This document shows, one piece after another, positions 32,898-40,643 of a DNA stretch of 63,958 nt. Origin of the DNA: a bacterium (GTDB taxonomy: Bacteria > Cyanobacteriota > Vampirovibrionia > Gastranaerophilales > Gastranaerophilaceae); contig JAFUMP010000022.1 of NCBI GenBank assembly GCA_017482685.1, forward strand, positions 1 through 63,958. The letters run 5' to 3'. Position numbers and translations under genes: made by a program. The first letter of the stretch is position 1; each line of letters begins with the position of its first letter. A model generated the notes under the pieces. It searched no databases and was not told the DNA's origin. It saw only the letters and a program-made list of their open reading frames with translations.

Positions 32898-33524
32898 TTA
32901 CTTAATATTAGGGAAGGCATAAATTGTTCCATCTGTTTCACGCCATTTCATAAAACCTGTTTTAGGGGTTTTATCTAAATCCATGACCGAGACAAGTGCC
33001 CAATTCCCACGAATAACAGTCAAACGTATTTGTTTTACATAATTAAATTTTGCAACTGTTTGCCCTAAATCTTCTGGTTTTGCTTTGAGAACTTCTATAT
33101 CACTTGGCGTATCTTTTAACAGCCTTAAACCATATTTTTTACCATATAAGTTATAAAAATTTCTCCAAGGCTGGAACTGCATAGAATCGGTTGTTTTAAC
33201 CCAACCTTTAGCACCAGTTTGTTTATCATAAATAACTTCCACCCAACCTTCATCACCAATATCTGTCACGTATAAAAAACCTAGTTTTTTTTCATTTATT
33301 AATACCGCAAACATTTTATCAGGCATTGCTAAATCTTCATAAGTGAACTCAAATTTCTTTATAATATTAGAATTTGCTTCCGGATGAGAAAATATTGTCA
33401 AATCCTTATCTGTTTGATAAACACCTATCGAAGTTTTAGGTATTGATTTCATATAAAAAGGCATTGTATCTGCAAAAACTGGCATACAAACAAGCATTGA
33501 AAAAATTATTAAAATTCTTTTCAT
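32898..33524 (-). CDS. Secreted protein with bacterial SH3-like domain
   Basis: A 208-residue protein with a clear signal peptide (KRILIIFSMLVCMPVFA). The next part, about residues 32-115, has SH3b features: IGVYQTDKDLTIFSHPEANS near the start and GWVEVIYDKQTGAKGWVK at the end of the domain. The C-terminal half is beta-rich (VIRGNWALVSVMDLDKTPKTG) and may be a second SH3-like domain. Such domains often bind cell wall or mediate envelope contacts, so it is probably periplasmic. There is no catalytic motif. It stands alone with an AAAGGGG ribosome site. Confidence 0.7.
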   Translation of the reverse strand: MKRILIIFSMLVCMPVFADTMPFYMKSIPKTSIGVYQTDKDLTIFSHPEANSNIIKKFEFTYEDLAMPDKMFAVLINEKKLGFLYVTDIGDEGWVEVIYDKQTGAKGWVKTTDSMQFQPWRNFYNLYGKKYGLRLLKDTPSDIEVLKAKPEDLGQTVAKFNYVKQIRLTVIRGNWALVSVMDLDKTPKTGFMKWRETDGTIYAFPNIK

Positions 33525-33591
33525 ACAAAACCCCTTTCTTAAACATATTATATCTTTATAAACGATTTTTCAATCAAAATGTTTAATATAC

Positions 33592-34029
33592 TTACATTTC
33601 AATCATAAAGGTAACTGGCCCGTCATTAACTAATGAAACATCCATCATTGCGCCAAACTTACCGGTTTGAACTTTTATTCCATATTTTTTTATTTCAACT
33701 ACAAAATCCTCGTATAATTTATTTGCAATTTCTGGAGGTGCTGATTTATCAAAACTAGGACGAGTACCTTTTTTGCAATCACCGCATAATGTAAATTGTG
33801 ATACAATAAGCATTTCTCCATTTATATCTAAAATAGACCTATTCATTTTATCATTTTCATCAGGAAAGATTCTAAGATTAGCTATTTTTTTCGCAGATTT
33901 TTGGATTTCATCCGGCCCATCCCCTTTTTCTATACCAACCAAAGCTAAAATTCCTTGATTTATATTTGAATAAATTTCATTTTCAATCGTCACTGAAGCA
34001 TTCTTTACTCGCTGTATTAATACTTTCAT
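33592..34029 (-). CDS. dtd: D-aminoacyl-tRNA deacylase
   Basis: Standard length (145 residues). The family motifs are intact: SQFTLCGDCKKGTRPSF near residue 78 and LVNDGPVTFMIEM at the C-terminus, corresponding to the conserved SQFTL and NxGPVTF elements that form the dimeric active site. The enzyme removes D-amino acids from mischarged tRNA. Its start lies inside the 3' end of the upstream Maf-type gene (47-base overlap) with an AGGGG site, which implies co-expression with the downstream end of that operon. Confidence 0.95.
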   Translation of the reverse strand: MKVLIQRVKNASVTIENEIYSNINQGILALVGIEKGDGPDEIQKSAKKIANLRIFPDENDKMNRSILDINGEMLIVSQFTLCGDCKKGTRPSFDKSAPPEIANKLYEDFVVEIKKYGIKVQTGKFGAMMDVSLVNDGPVTFMIEM

Positions 34030-35902
34030 TAATCAACCCCTCTATTTTTAAAATATTTTGTTCAGTTGTTGCGTAAAAATTTGCCAATTTTTGATTTATA
34101 TTCTCAATACTTTTCACAGTAAATTCTTGAGTCATTTTCATCTCATAATCCAAATCAATTTTACTAGCAGTCGTAATAAAATCCAAAAGTTTTAACTTAT
34201 TAGCAAGCTCAGAAGTTATATGAAGATAGTTCAAAGACAACCTTTTTAATTTTTTCAAAATATTTTCATCTACCACACGAGCTCTTTTTAAATCATTGTT
34301 CAAACTTTTTGCTAATTGGCTTCCTTCTTTTATAAATTTAATTGTATCAACAAGCTCATTCGATTTCAGTTTTAAATTCTTTAAAACAAACTCTTTATCG
34401 AGTTTAAAATCATCTTTAAGCTCAATATTACCAACAGGCAAAGAGTCTTTTAGCGCATCTTCTAAAGACATATTTTCAAAACCGTCAATCTGAGCGCCAA
34501 CCAAAGATGTATTTATATATTTTCTATCATTAAAATGTTGTGTGTATTCTGAAAGTGGCTTTACAAAAGTTGCGTACACAGATTCCGTAGGTATCATATC
34601 ACCATTAATACCTTTTACATAATATAAAGAGGAATTAAGGCTATCTAATCTTTTATTTGCATCTCTAATTCTTAGCAATGGATCATCAGATGGACAAATA
34701 GCTCTTGAAAACTTCTCAAAATCAACAGCTGTAATTTCCCAAGATTTTTTTTCTTCATTATACTTACAAACTAAATCTTTATAGACAGAGTCTTTACTAT
34801 AGCACTGACCTTCGATATAAGCTAAATCTTGTCCTACTAATATAATCTTAGAAAAACCTAATAATCTTGCGGAATTTAAAGCCGTATATGAAACTGTACC
34901 TTTTGACCAATATTCTTCAATATTTTCCCCTGTAATTTCTGAATAAAAATGATTAATAGGCATATTTGCAGCAACATGGGTTAATACCTTTTTATATTTA
35001 ACATTTCTGAATACAGGATTTGAATAAGCTTCTGTAATAAAATTTACATTAGTAAAATCAAGTCCTTCAATTTGTCTTGAAGAATTATGGGCTTCAATTA
35101 TACATAAAAAATCTGGAACAAGACCTTTTTCATACAATGTTTTGACAGCAGTTCCGACTGTAAATAAAACATATCTATCTCTATATTTTTTTAAAGTTTC
35201 GATATTTCTATCCAATGTAGGTCCTGCTGATACAACAACTGCAGTTTTTCCTCTAAAAAAATCTTTATAATATACCAATGGAGTTTCGTTCAAAAAACTT
35301 GGTATATTTTTAATAAGCATTTCTAAAGCTGGTAAAAAAGCTCCTTTTGTATACTTTAAATCTAAGGCGAAAGCACCCACTGTATCTTGTACTTGCTTTA
35401 CGAAATTATTAAACCCAACTTCATCTGTTTCTCTTTTAGAAGGCAAGGATAATAGCACTGGAGTATTTTTTATTCCAGATTTTTGATATATAAATTCGGA
35501 AAGTTCATCATAAGTCGAAGCAATAAATACATTTTCCTTCTTTATATCTTCAGAAAAATCCACAAGCGTAAATGCAAACCATAAAATATTCAAATCTGGC
35601 TCATATAAAATAACCGAGCCTTTTGAATTCAAAGACGTTACCTGAAACAAATAGCCTAATCCTAGACCATATACAATGTGAATAGATACTGGTGTATTAT
35701 CTGCTTTATAAAAAATTTCATTTGCTTCAGCTAGTGGGTTATTAGAATTATGAACTAATTTTTCATTATATGAAATATTATAATTCCCATTTTCATTAAC
35801 TAACTGTGGAACATTCGTCGGAATAAATCCTTGCAACTTATTTACTAACTCCACATTCTTTAAAGCTAAAGCTGTTAAATTTTTTATAAAAATATTATTC
35901 AT
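33983..35902 (-). CDS. Maf-type motility-associated glycosyltransferase (DUF115)
   Basis: The 639 residues contain the MAF_flag10/DUF115 core: KTAVVVSAGPTLDRNIETL near residue 220, FTVGTAVKTLYEKGLVPDF and later SKIILVGQDLAY. The C-terminal 150 residues are helical. Maf proteins transfer nonulosonic acids (pseudaminic or legionaminic acid) to flagellin in Campylobacter, Clostridium and others. The presence of a flagellar operon 11 kb away fits, although no nonulosonic-acid synthesis gene or flagellin gene is seen here. It follows rlmN closely. The ATG at 35902 is chosen; a GTG directly before it is possible because the AGGG site is very close. Confidence 0.85.
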   Translation of the reverse strand: MNNIFIKNLTALALKNVELVNKLQGFIPTNVPQLVNENGNYNISYNEKLVHNSNNPLAEANEIFYKADNTPVSIHIVYGLGLGYLFQVTSLNSKGSVILYEPDLNILWFAFTLVDFSEDIKKENVFIASTYDELSEFIYQKSGIKNTPVLLSLPSKRETDEVGFNNFVKQVQDTVGAFALDLKYTKGAFLPALEMLIKNIPSFLNETPLVYYKDFFRGKTAVVVSAGPTLDRNIETLKKYRDRYVLFTVGTAVKTLYEKGLVPDFLCIIEAHNSSRQIEGLDFTNVNFITEAYSNPVFRNVKYKKVLTHVAANMPINHFYSEITGENIEEYWSKGTVSYTALNSARLLGFSKIILVGQDLAYIEGQCYSKDSVYKDLVCKYNEEKKSWEITAVDFEKFSRAICPSDDPLLRIRDANKRLDSLNSSLYYVKGINGDMIPTESVYATFVKPLSEYTQHFNDRKYINTSLVGAQIDGFENMSLEDALKDSLPVGNIELKDDFKLDKEFVLKNLKLKSNELVDTIKFIKEGSQLAKSLNNDLKRARVVDENILKKLKRLSLNYLHITSELANKLKLLDFITTASKIDLDYEMKMTQEFTVKSIENINQKLANFYATTEQNILKIEGLINESINTASKECFSDD

Positions 35903-35909
35903 CACCCTT

Positions 35910-36938
35910 TTATTTTTCCTTATGCAATTTACCCCTTAATTGCCCACAAGCAGCATCAATATCAGCACCACGTTCAAGTCTTACTGTAACTTTTTTCCCA
36001 GAATGTTCAAGAAGATATTTAAATTTCATAATATCATTATTTGAAGGTTTTTTATAATCGTTTTCTATTACAGAATTATATGGAATTAAATTTATATTAC
36101 ATTTCAAATCTTTTAAGAAATAAGCCAATTCTTTTGCACAATCTGTTGTATCATTAAACCCATGAATCAAAATGTATTCAACAGTAATCCTTCTACCTGT
36201 TTTTTCAATATAATTTGATAATGCTTTTTTCAAATCATCAATCGGATATTTATTCTCAATAGGCATTAATTCTGCTCTTAATTTATGATTAGGTGCATGA
36301 AGAGAAATTGCTAAGGTCGATTGCAACTCACTTTCAGCAAGTTCATATATTTTAGGTATGATTCCACTTGTAGATATTGTTATTCTTCTTGCACCAATTT
36401 GAAAATCATCATTAAAAATTTCAAGCGCTTTTAAAACATTTTGAAGATTTAATAAAGGTTCGCCTTGTCCCATAAACACAATATTTGTAACCTTTAATCC
36501 AGTATCACGTTGAATAGTTAAAACTTGTTCAAGAATTTCTTGATAAGTCAAGTTTCTTTTAAATCCACCTTTTCCTGTTGCACAAAACGAACAGTTCACC
36601 GCACAGCCCACTTGACAGCTAACGCAAGCTGTTAAATTAGCTCTATTATCAAATCTCATTAAAACGGTTTCAACACATTCACCATCAGGGAACTCTACTA
36701 AATATTTTATTGTTCCATCAGAACTTACTTGTTTCAACTTAATCTTTGTTTCAGTAACCGTTGCAACCTTTTTAAAATCTTCTCTAAAATCTTTCGAAAG
36801 ATTTGTCATTTCATCAATTGAAGAAACAGATTTTGAATAAATCCAATTATGGATTTGTTTGGCACGAAATTTAGTTGCGCCCATTTCTTCCATCATCACT
36901 TCTAATTCTTTTAATTTTAATCCTGCTAATATTTTCAT
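35910..36938 (-). CDS. rlmN: Dual-specificity RNA methyltransferase RlmN
   Basis: The 342-residue radical-SAM enzyme has the CxxxCxxC cluster as CAVNCSFCATG near residue 112 and the methyl-transfer Cys in DAACGQLRG near residue 332, together with GQGEPLLN and the SLHAPNHKLR element. It methylates A2503 of 23S rRNA and A37 of some tRNAs through a methylated cysteine intermediate. The ATG at 36938 is chosen with AGGA upstream; a TTG seven codons earlier would overlap the previous gene. It is the middle gene of a YkgJ-rlmN-Maf-dtd transcription unit. Confidence 0.95.
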   Translation of the reverse strand: MKILAGLKLKELEVMMEEMGATKFRAKQIHNWIYSKSVSSIDEMTNLSKDFREDFKKVATVTETKIKLKQVSSDGTIKYLVEFPDGECVETVLMRFDNRANLTACVSCQVGCAVNCSFCATGKGGFKRNLTYQEILEQVLTIQRDTGLKVTNIVFMGQGEPLLNLQNVLKALEIFNDDFQIGARRITISTSGIIPKIYELAESELQSTLAISLHAPNHKLRAELMPIENKYPIDDLKKALSNYIEKTGRRITVEYILIHGFNDTTDCAKELAYFLKDLKCNINLIPYNSVIENDYKKPSNNDIMKFKYLLEHSGKKVTVRLERGADIDAACGQLRGKLHKEK

Positions 36939-36951
36939 TTTAAATTTATTC

Positions 36952-37692
36952 CTAACCAAGTTTTGCTTTATAAAATTCTATAATATCCGTTTTAGCTTTC
37001 AACAACATTGATTGTTTTGCAACAGAATTTTTCCAAGCATTAAAACTACAAGATGACGGCAATAATTTTAAAGGATTATGCGGAAAATCTTTGCAAATAT
37101 CTGGACGATTTTCATAATCAGAACACAAATTACCAACAAGCTTAGGGCAATAATAGTAATAAACTTTTTGATCTTCCATCAATTCACCTAAAAGCTTAAA
37201 GTATTCTGGATTAGCATTTTGTGCTTCGGCTTCAGATTTATATGGAACAAAGACCGAAATAAAATCTTTCGAAAATTTATCTCCACGAAATGCCCTCTGC
37301 TTTAGCTGTTCATAAGAATACTCGCTTGTTGCAAGTTTGCAACAGCTTGCACAACGACCACATTCATGCTCGCATTTTTTATCCATTATCATTTTATATG
37401 TATTTTTTAGCTTTTGCCTATATTCACCAGCAAGAAAACTTAAAATTTGTTTTTGCCAATCTCTATAAGCACAGCCAACTGGATAATCAGTAAACACATC
37501 TTTTACTTTTATTTGACAATTTTTAACAGAACAAATTGTGCAAGGATTTTCAGGCTTAAACTTATCAACTTCTCTTCTTATGCTTTCCGCAGCTTCAATA
37601 AAAATCTGCTGATAATTATCTTTTAAATTATCATATTGAGCTGTTAATGGTGTTGATGTTTGTTCTTTATTAGTATTAAAAAAGTTCTGCAT
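36952..37692 (-). CDS. YkgJ-type cysteine-cluster protein
   Basis: This 246-residue protein has at least 13 cysteines. The signature of the zinc/iron chelating UPF0153/YkgJ group is seen as CEHECGRCASCCKLAT near residue 110, followed by CPKLVGNLCSDYENRPDICKDFP. There is an extra N-terminal cluster CTICSVKNC near 51. A metal centre is nearly certain from these spacings; the biochemical role of the family is unknown. It is the first gene of the unit with rlmN (13-base gap). No strong ribosome site precedes the ATG. Confidence 0.82.
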   Translation of the reverse strand: MQNFFNTNKEQTSTPLTAQYDNLKDNYQQIFIEAAESIRREVDKFKPENPCTICSVKNCQIKVKDVFTDYPVGCAYRDWQKQILSFLAGEYRQKLKNTYKMIMDKKCEHECGRCASCCKLATSEYSYEQLKQRAFRGDKFSKDFISVFVPYKSEAEAQNANPEYFKLLGELMEDQKVYYYYCPKLVGNLCSDYENRPDICKDFPHNPLKLLPSSCSFNAWKNSVAKQSMLLKAKTDIIEFYKAKLG

Positions 37693-37776
37693 ACATAGAA
37701 TAGTAGCATAAATAACCCATTCCTACAATGAAGTTTTTAGATGATGTTTTAGTATAAAACTGATTGGAGGGAATTT

Positions 37777-38169
37777 ATGACCGAAAAATTAGAACTTTAT
37801 AAATGCCATATTTGTGGGAATTTAGTACAAGTTATTCTTAATGGCGCAGGAGAGCTTGTTTGCTGTGGCCAAAACATGGAACTTCTTATCCCACAACATG
37901 AAAACGAAAACGCTGAGCTAACTGAAAAACACACACCAAAATTAGAAGAAGAAAATGATAAACGCTTTGTTAGACTCAAATATCACCCAATGATTCCAGA
38001 ACATTATATTCAATTTATTGAAATTTACCCAAAAGATAAATCTAGGCTTTATCTAAAATATTTAAATCCAAATGAAATAGCAGAGTTTGATATAACTCAT
38101 TTCGAAGAAAATATTGAAGCATTAGAGCATTGTAATATACACGGTTTATGGAGGAACAATAATGATTAG
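37777..38169 (+). CDS. dfx: Desulfoferrodoxin (superoxide reductase)
   Basis: Both iron sites are complete in this 130-residue protein. Centre I is a desulforedoxin-type Cys4 site (C10, C13, C29, C30). Centre II has His52 in TEKHTP, His70 in YHPM, His76 in PEHYI, and Cys119 with His122 in HCNIHGLW, all at family positions. It reduces superoxide to hydrogen peroxide without releasing oxygen, the usual strategy of anaerobes. The ribosome site TTGGAGGG is strong. The ferritin gene overlaps its last eight bases, so iron storage and superoxide defence are co-translated. Confidence 0.96.
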   Translation: MTEKLELYKCHICGNLVQVILNGAGELVCCGQNMELLIPQHENENAELTEKHTPKLEEENDKRFVRLKYHPMIPEHYIQFIEIYPKDKSRLYLKYLNPNEIAEFDITHFEENIEALEHCNIHGLWRNNND

Positions 38170-38653
38170 CAATACAATTAATGAAATTTTAAATGAACAA
38201 ATTAATAAAGAATTTTATTCTGGATATTTATACCTTTCTATGTCAGCACATTTAAAAGAAATTGGATTAAATGGGTTTGCAAAATGGACAAGAATCCAAG
38301 CTAAAGAAGAGGTTGAACATGGACTAAAAATTTTTGATTATTTAATTAACTGCAATAGTTTTGTTACATTAAAACAAATTCGCATGCCAGAATTTGAGTT
38401 TGAAGGTATTTTATCAATTTTTAACCACATTTATGAGCATGAAAAGTGTATTACTAAAGCTATCATGACTATTGCAGAAAAAGCAGACGAAGAAAACGAC
38501 AGAACAACCTTGAATTTTATAGATTGGTTCATAGCCGAACAAATTGAAGAAGAGGAAGCCGTTAAAAATATTATTAAACGCCTAGAGCTTTTTGGAGAAG
38601 ATAAAGTTGCGCTTTATCTTATGGATAAAGAACTAGGAGAAAGAGAAAATTAA
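38162..38653 (+). CDS. Ferritin (FtnA type)
   Basis: The 163 residues form a four-helix ferritin with the dinuclear iron ligands at classic positions: Glu17, Glu50 and His53 (AKEEVEHGL), and later EQIEEEEAVKNII. There is no haem-ligand Met in the expected place, so it is ferritin rather than bacterioferritin. It oxidises and stores iron in 24-mer shells in the cytoplasm. It overlaps dfx with GGAGG inside the dfx 3' end. The pair removes both superoxide and the free iron that would react with peroxide. Confidence 0.94.
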   Translation: MISNTINEILNEQINKEFYSGYLYLSMSAHLKEIGLNGFAKWTRIQAKEEVEHGLKIFDYLINCNSFVTLKQIRMPEFEFEGILSIFNHIYEHEKCITKAIMTIAEKADEENDRTTLNFIDWFIAEQIEEEEAVKNIIKRLELFGEDKVALYLMDKELGEREN

Positions 38654-38727
38654 AATATCATACTAACGGTTGATGTTTTATATTTCTTTATAAAGATTTG
38701 AAAAAAAATGCCGAAGAAAAAAATGTT

Positions 38728-38768
38728 GACTTTAAAAAAAAAGTCATTAAGAACCCTTTAGAAAGGTT
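38728..38768 (+). promoter_or_regulatory. Two hairpins before the 84-residue gene, one covering its ribosome site
   Basis: GACTTT/AAAGTC lies at 38728-38745. AACCCTTT pairs with AAAGGTT at 38752-38768 (one bulge, 2-base loop). The AAAGG in the second stem is the only ribosome-site-like sequence ahead of the ATG, so folding would reduce translation. Confidence 0.4.
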
Positions 38769-38779
38769 TAACTAACAAC

Positions 38780-39034
38780 ATGGCAAATTTTGTAAATCTA
38801 TTATCAAATGTATTTTTACCAACCCCTACGTATCATACGGGTGAAATAAAAAGAACACAAAGCAAACAAACATCCTCAAATCCGTTTGCATCATCAAACC
38901 CGTTTGTACGTTCAAGTAACGAAAACTTCTTTGCAACTTACGGTCAAAACAAACCTGTTGCAGGAGGATATTTCGCAGGTTATTACAATAACCAACCAAA
39001 TATAGTCGGTCGTAGACTATTTATTGAAGCATAG
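38780..39034 (+). CDS. Small hypothetical protein with SNPF repeats and Gly/Tyr-rich tail
   Basis: I do not recognise this 84-residue protein. It starts MANFVNLLSNVFLPTP, has a Ser/Asn/Pro/Phe segment in which SNPFASSNPF repeats, then a Gly/Tyr/Asn-rich part (GGYFAGYYNNQPN) and ends RRLFIEA. It is likely disordered, without cysteines or a membrane helix. It sits between ferritin and fliI with its own terminator. A structural or surface role is possible, but there is no direct evidence. Confidence 0.55.
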   Translation: MANFVNLLSNVFLPTPTYHTGEIKRTQSKQTSSNPFASSNPFVRSSNENFFATYGQNKPVAGGYFAGYYNNQPNIVGRRLFIEA

Positions 39035-39057
39035 ACTCAAAAATATACAAAACCTTT

Positions 39058-39088
39058 AGAGCAAGCCGTTAAAAAACGTCCTTGCTCT
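39058..39088 (+). terminator. Terminator before fliI
   Basis: AGAGCAAG pairs with CTTGCTCT around a 15-base loop that itself can form a small CGTT/AACG stem, followed by TTAATTT. Confidence 0.65.
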
Positions 39089-39117
39089 TTAATTTACATA
39101 TATGATAGAATTATTTT

Positions 39118-40464
39118 ATGGAAGGTATTAATCAAGATTATTTAGATGAGCTTAAAGTAAAGGTACACGAAAAAATAGATGGTATTGACTTGTATCAGTA
39201 TAAAGGTAGTGTATCAAAGCTTTTAGGTCTTACAGTAGAAGTTAAACTCCCTGGGCTTAAAATTGGTGATTTATGCTATATTGAAGCAGCTAATGGTGAA
39301 AAAAAACCCGCGGAAGTAGTTGCATTTAAAGGTGATGCGGCTCAACTTTTACTTTTATATGATGGTGCCGGAATTGGGCAAGGGAGTTTAGTCCAAACAA
39401 CAGGCAATCCTATTATGATTCCTGTTGGAGATTTTTTATTAGGTCGATTAATAAATCCAATGGGTGAACCCATGGATGGAAAACCTCTAGATACAACTAA
39501 CGCTATTTGGAGAAATGTTGAAGGCCCTCCTCCAGGACCATTTGAACGTCCTATTATCCAAGAAATGTTTTCAACAGGAGTAAGAGCAATTGATTCTTGT
39601 ATGACTTTTGGTTGCGGTCAACGTATGGGATTATTTGCGGGATCTGGTGTTGGTAAAAGTACACTTCTAGGCATGATTGCTAGAAATTCGGATGCAGACG
39701 TCAACGTAGTTGCTCTAATTGGAGAACGTGGTAGAGAAGTTAAAGAATTTATTGAAGATGCATTAGGCCCTGAAGGTATGAAAAAATCCGTTCTTGTATG
39801 CTCTACTGGTGACCAACCTCCATTAATTCGTCAAAAATGTTTGCTTACAGCAACTTCTGTTTGTGAATACTTTAGAGATCAGGGAAAAAAAGTTTTCTTA
39901 ATGACCGACACCATTACACGTTGTGCTATGGCTGGTCGTGAAGTAGGCCTATCAATTGGTGAACCACCTACAATGAAAGGCTATCCACCTTCTATTTTTT
40001 CTTGGTTACAAAAAGCTTTAGAAAGAGCAGGAAATAGTGAACGAGGTTCAATTACAGCGTTCTACACCGTTCTTATGGAAGGTGATGACATTAACGATCC
40101 AATAGTTGATACTGTGCGTGGTATTACAGATGGACACATTTTCTTATCAAGAAAAGTTGCGGAAGCTAACCACTATCCCGCAATTGATGTTTTAGGTAGC
40201 ATATCACGTTTAATGTCAGCTATTGCTTCTAGTGAGCATAAAGAAGCAGCTTCTAAAATGAGAAAAATTCTGGCAATGTATCGTGAAAATAAAGATTTAA
40301 TCGACGTAGGTATGTATACCCCAGGTTCAAACCCAAAACTGGATATTGCTATTGAAATGATTCCAAAAGTTAATGCATTTTTACAACAAAGAACAACTGA
40401 TAGCGTAAATATGCAGAATACTATTGAAACTTTAGTGAATATGATGGTTAATGTTGATATTTAA
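39118..40464 (+). CDS. fliI: Flagellar export ATPase FliI (FliI/YscN family)
   Basis: The 448-residue protein has Walker A GSGVGKST near residue 177, the Walker B region KKVFLMTDT, and the signature NSERGSITAFYTVLMEGDD. The substrate-side sequence EGPPPGPFERPIIQEM is also typical of flagellar/type III ATPases. It energises export of rod, hook and filament subunits at the cytoplasmic base of the flagellum. It is the only flagellar export gene in the window; FliH and FliJ are not adjacent, and a 1549-residue glycosidase-like gene follows instead. No ribosome site is visible before the ATG. Confidence 0.9.
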   Translation: MEGINQDYLDELKVKVHEKIDGIDLYQYKGSVSKLLGLTVEVKLPGLKIGDLCYIEAANGEKKPAEVVAFKGDAAQLLLLYDGAGIGQGSLVQTTGNPIMIPVGDFLLGRLINPMGEPMDGKPLDTTNAIWRNVEGPPPGPFERPIIQEMFSTGVRAIDSCMTFGCGQRMGLFAGSGVGKSTLLGMIARNSDADVNVVALIGERGREVKEFIEDALGPEGMKKSVLVCSTGDQPPLIRQKCLLTATSVCEYFRDQGKKVFLMTDTITRCAMAGREVGLSIGEPPTMKGYPPSIFSWLQKALERAGNSERGSITAFYTVLMEGDDINDPIVDTVRGITDGHIFLSRKVAEANHYPAIDVLGSISRLMSAIASSEHKEAASKMRKILAMYRENKDLIDVGMYTPGSNPKLDIAIEMIPKVNAFLQQRTTDSVNMQNTIETLVNMMVNVDI

Positions 40465-40643
40465 ATTGTATTAACTTATATTCATAAATTATTGAAAAAA
40501 TAAGATGTTTATACTATCATTAACCTAATCATATTGTTTTTAACGTGTGTATTATTAATTTTTGTAAAAAAATTCTTAAACATGCCCAATAAATGGCAAA
40601 AAAACTTTTTACAAGTTTTATCTATGTAGTAGGAGGTTATATA

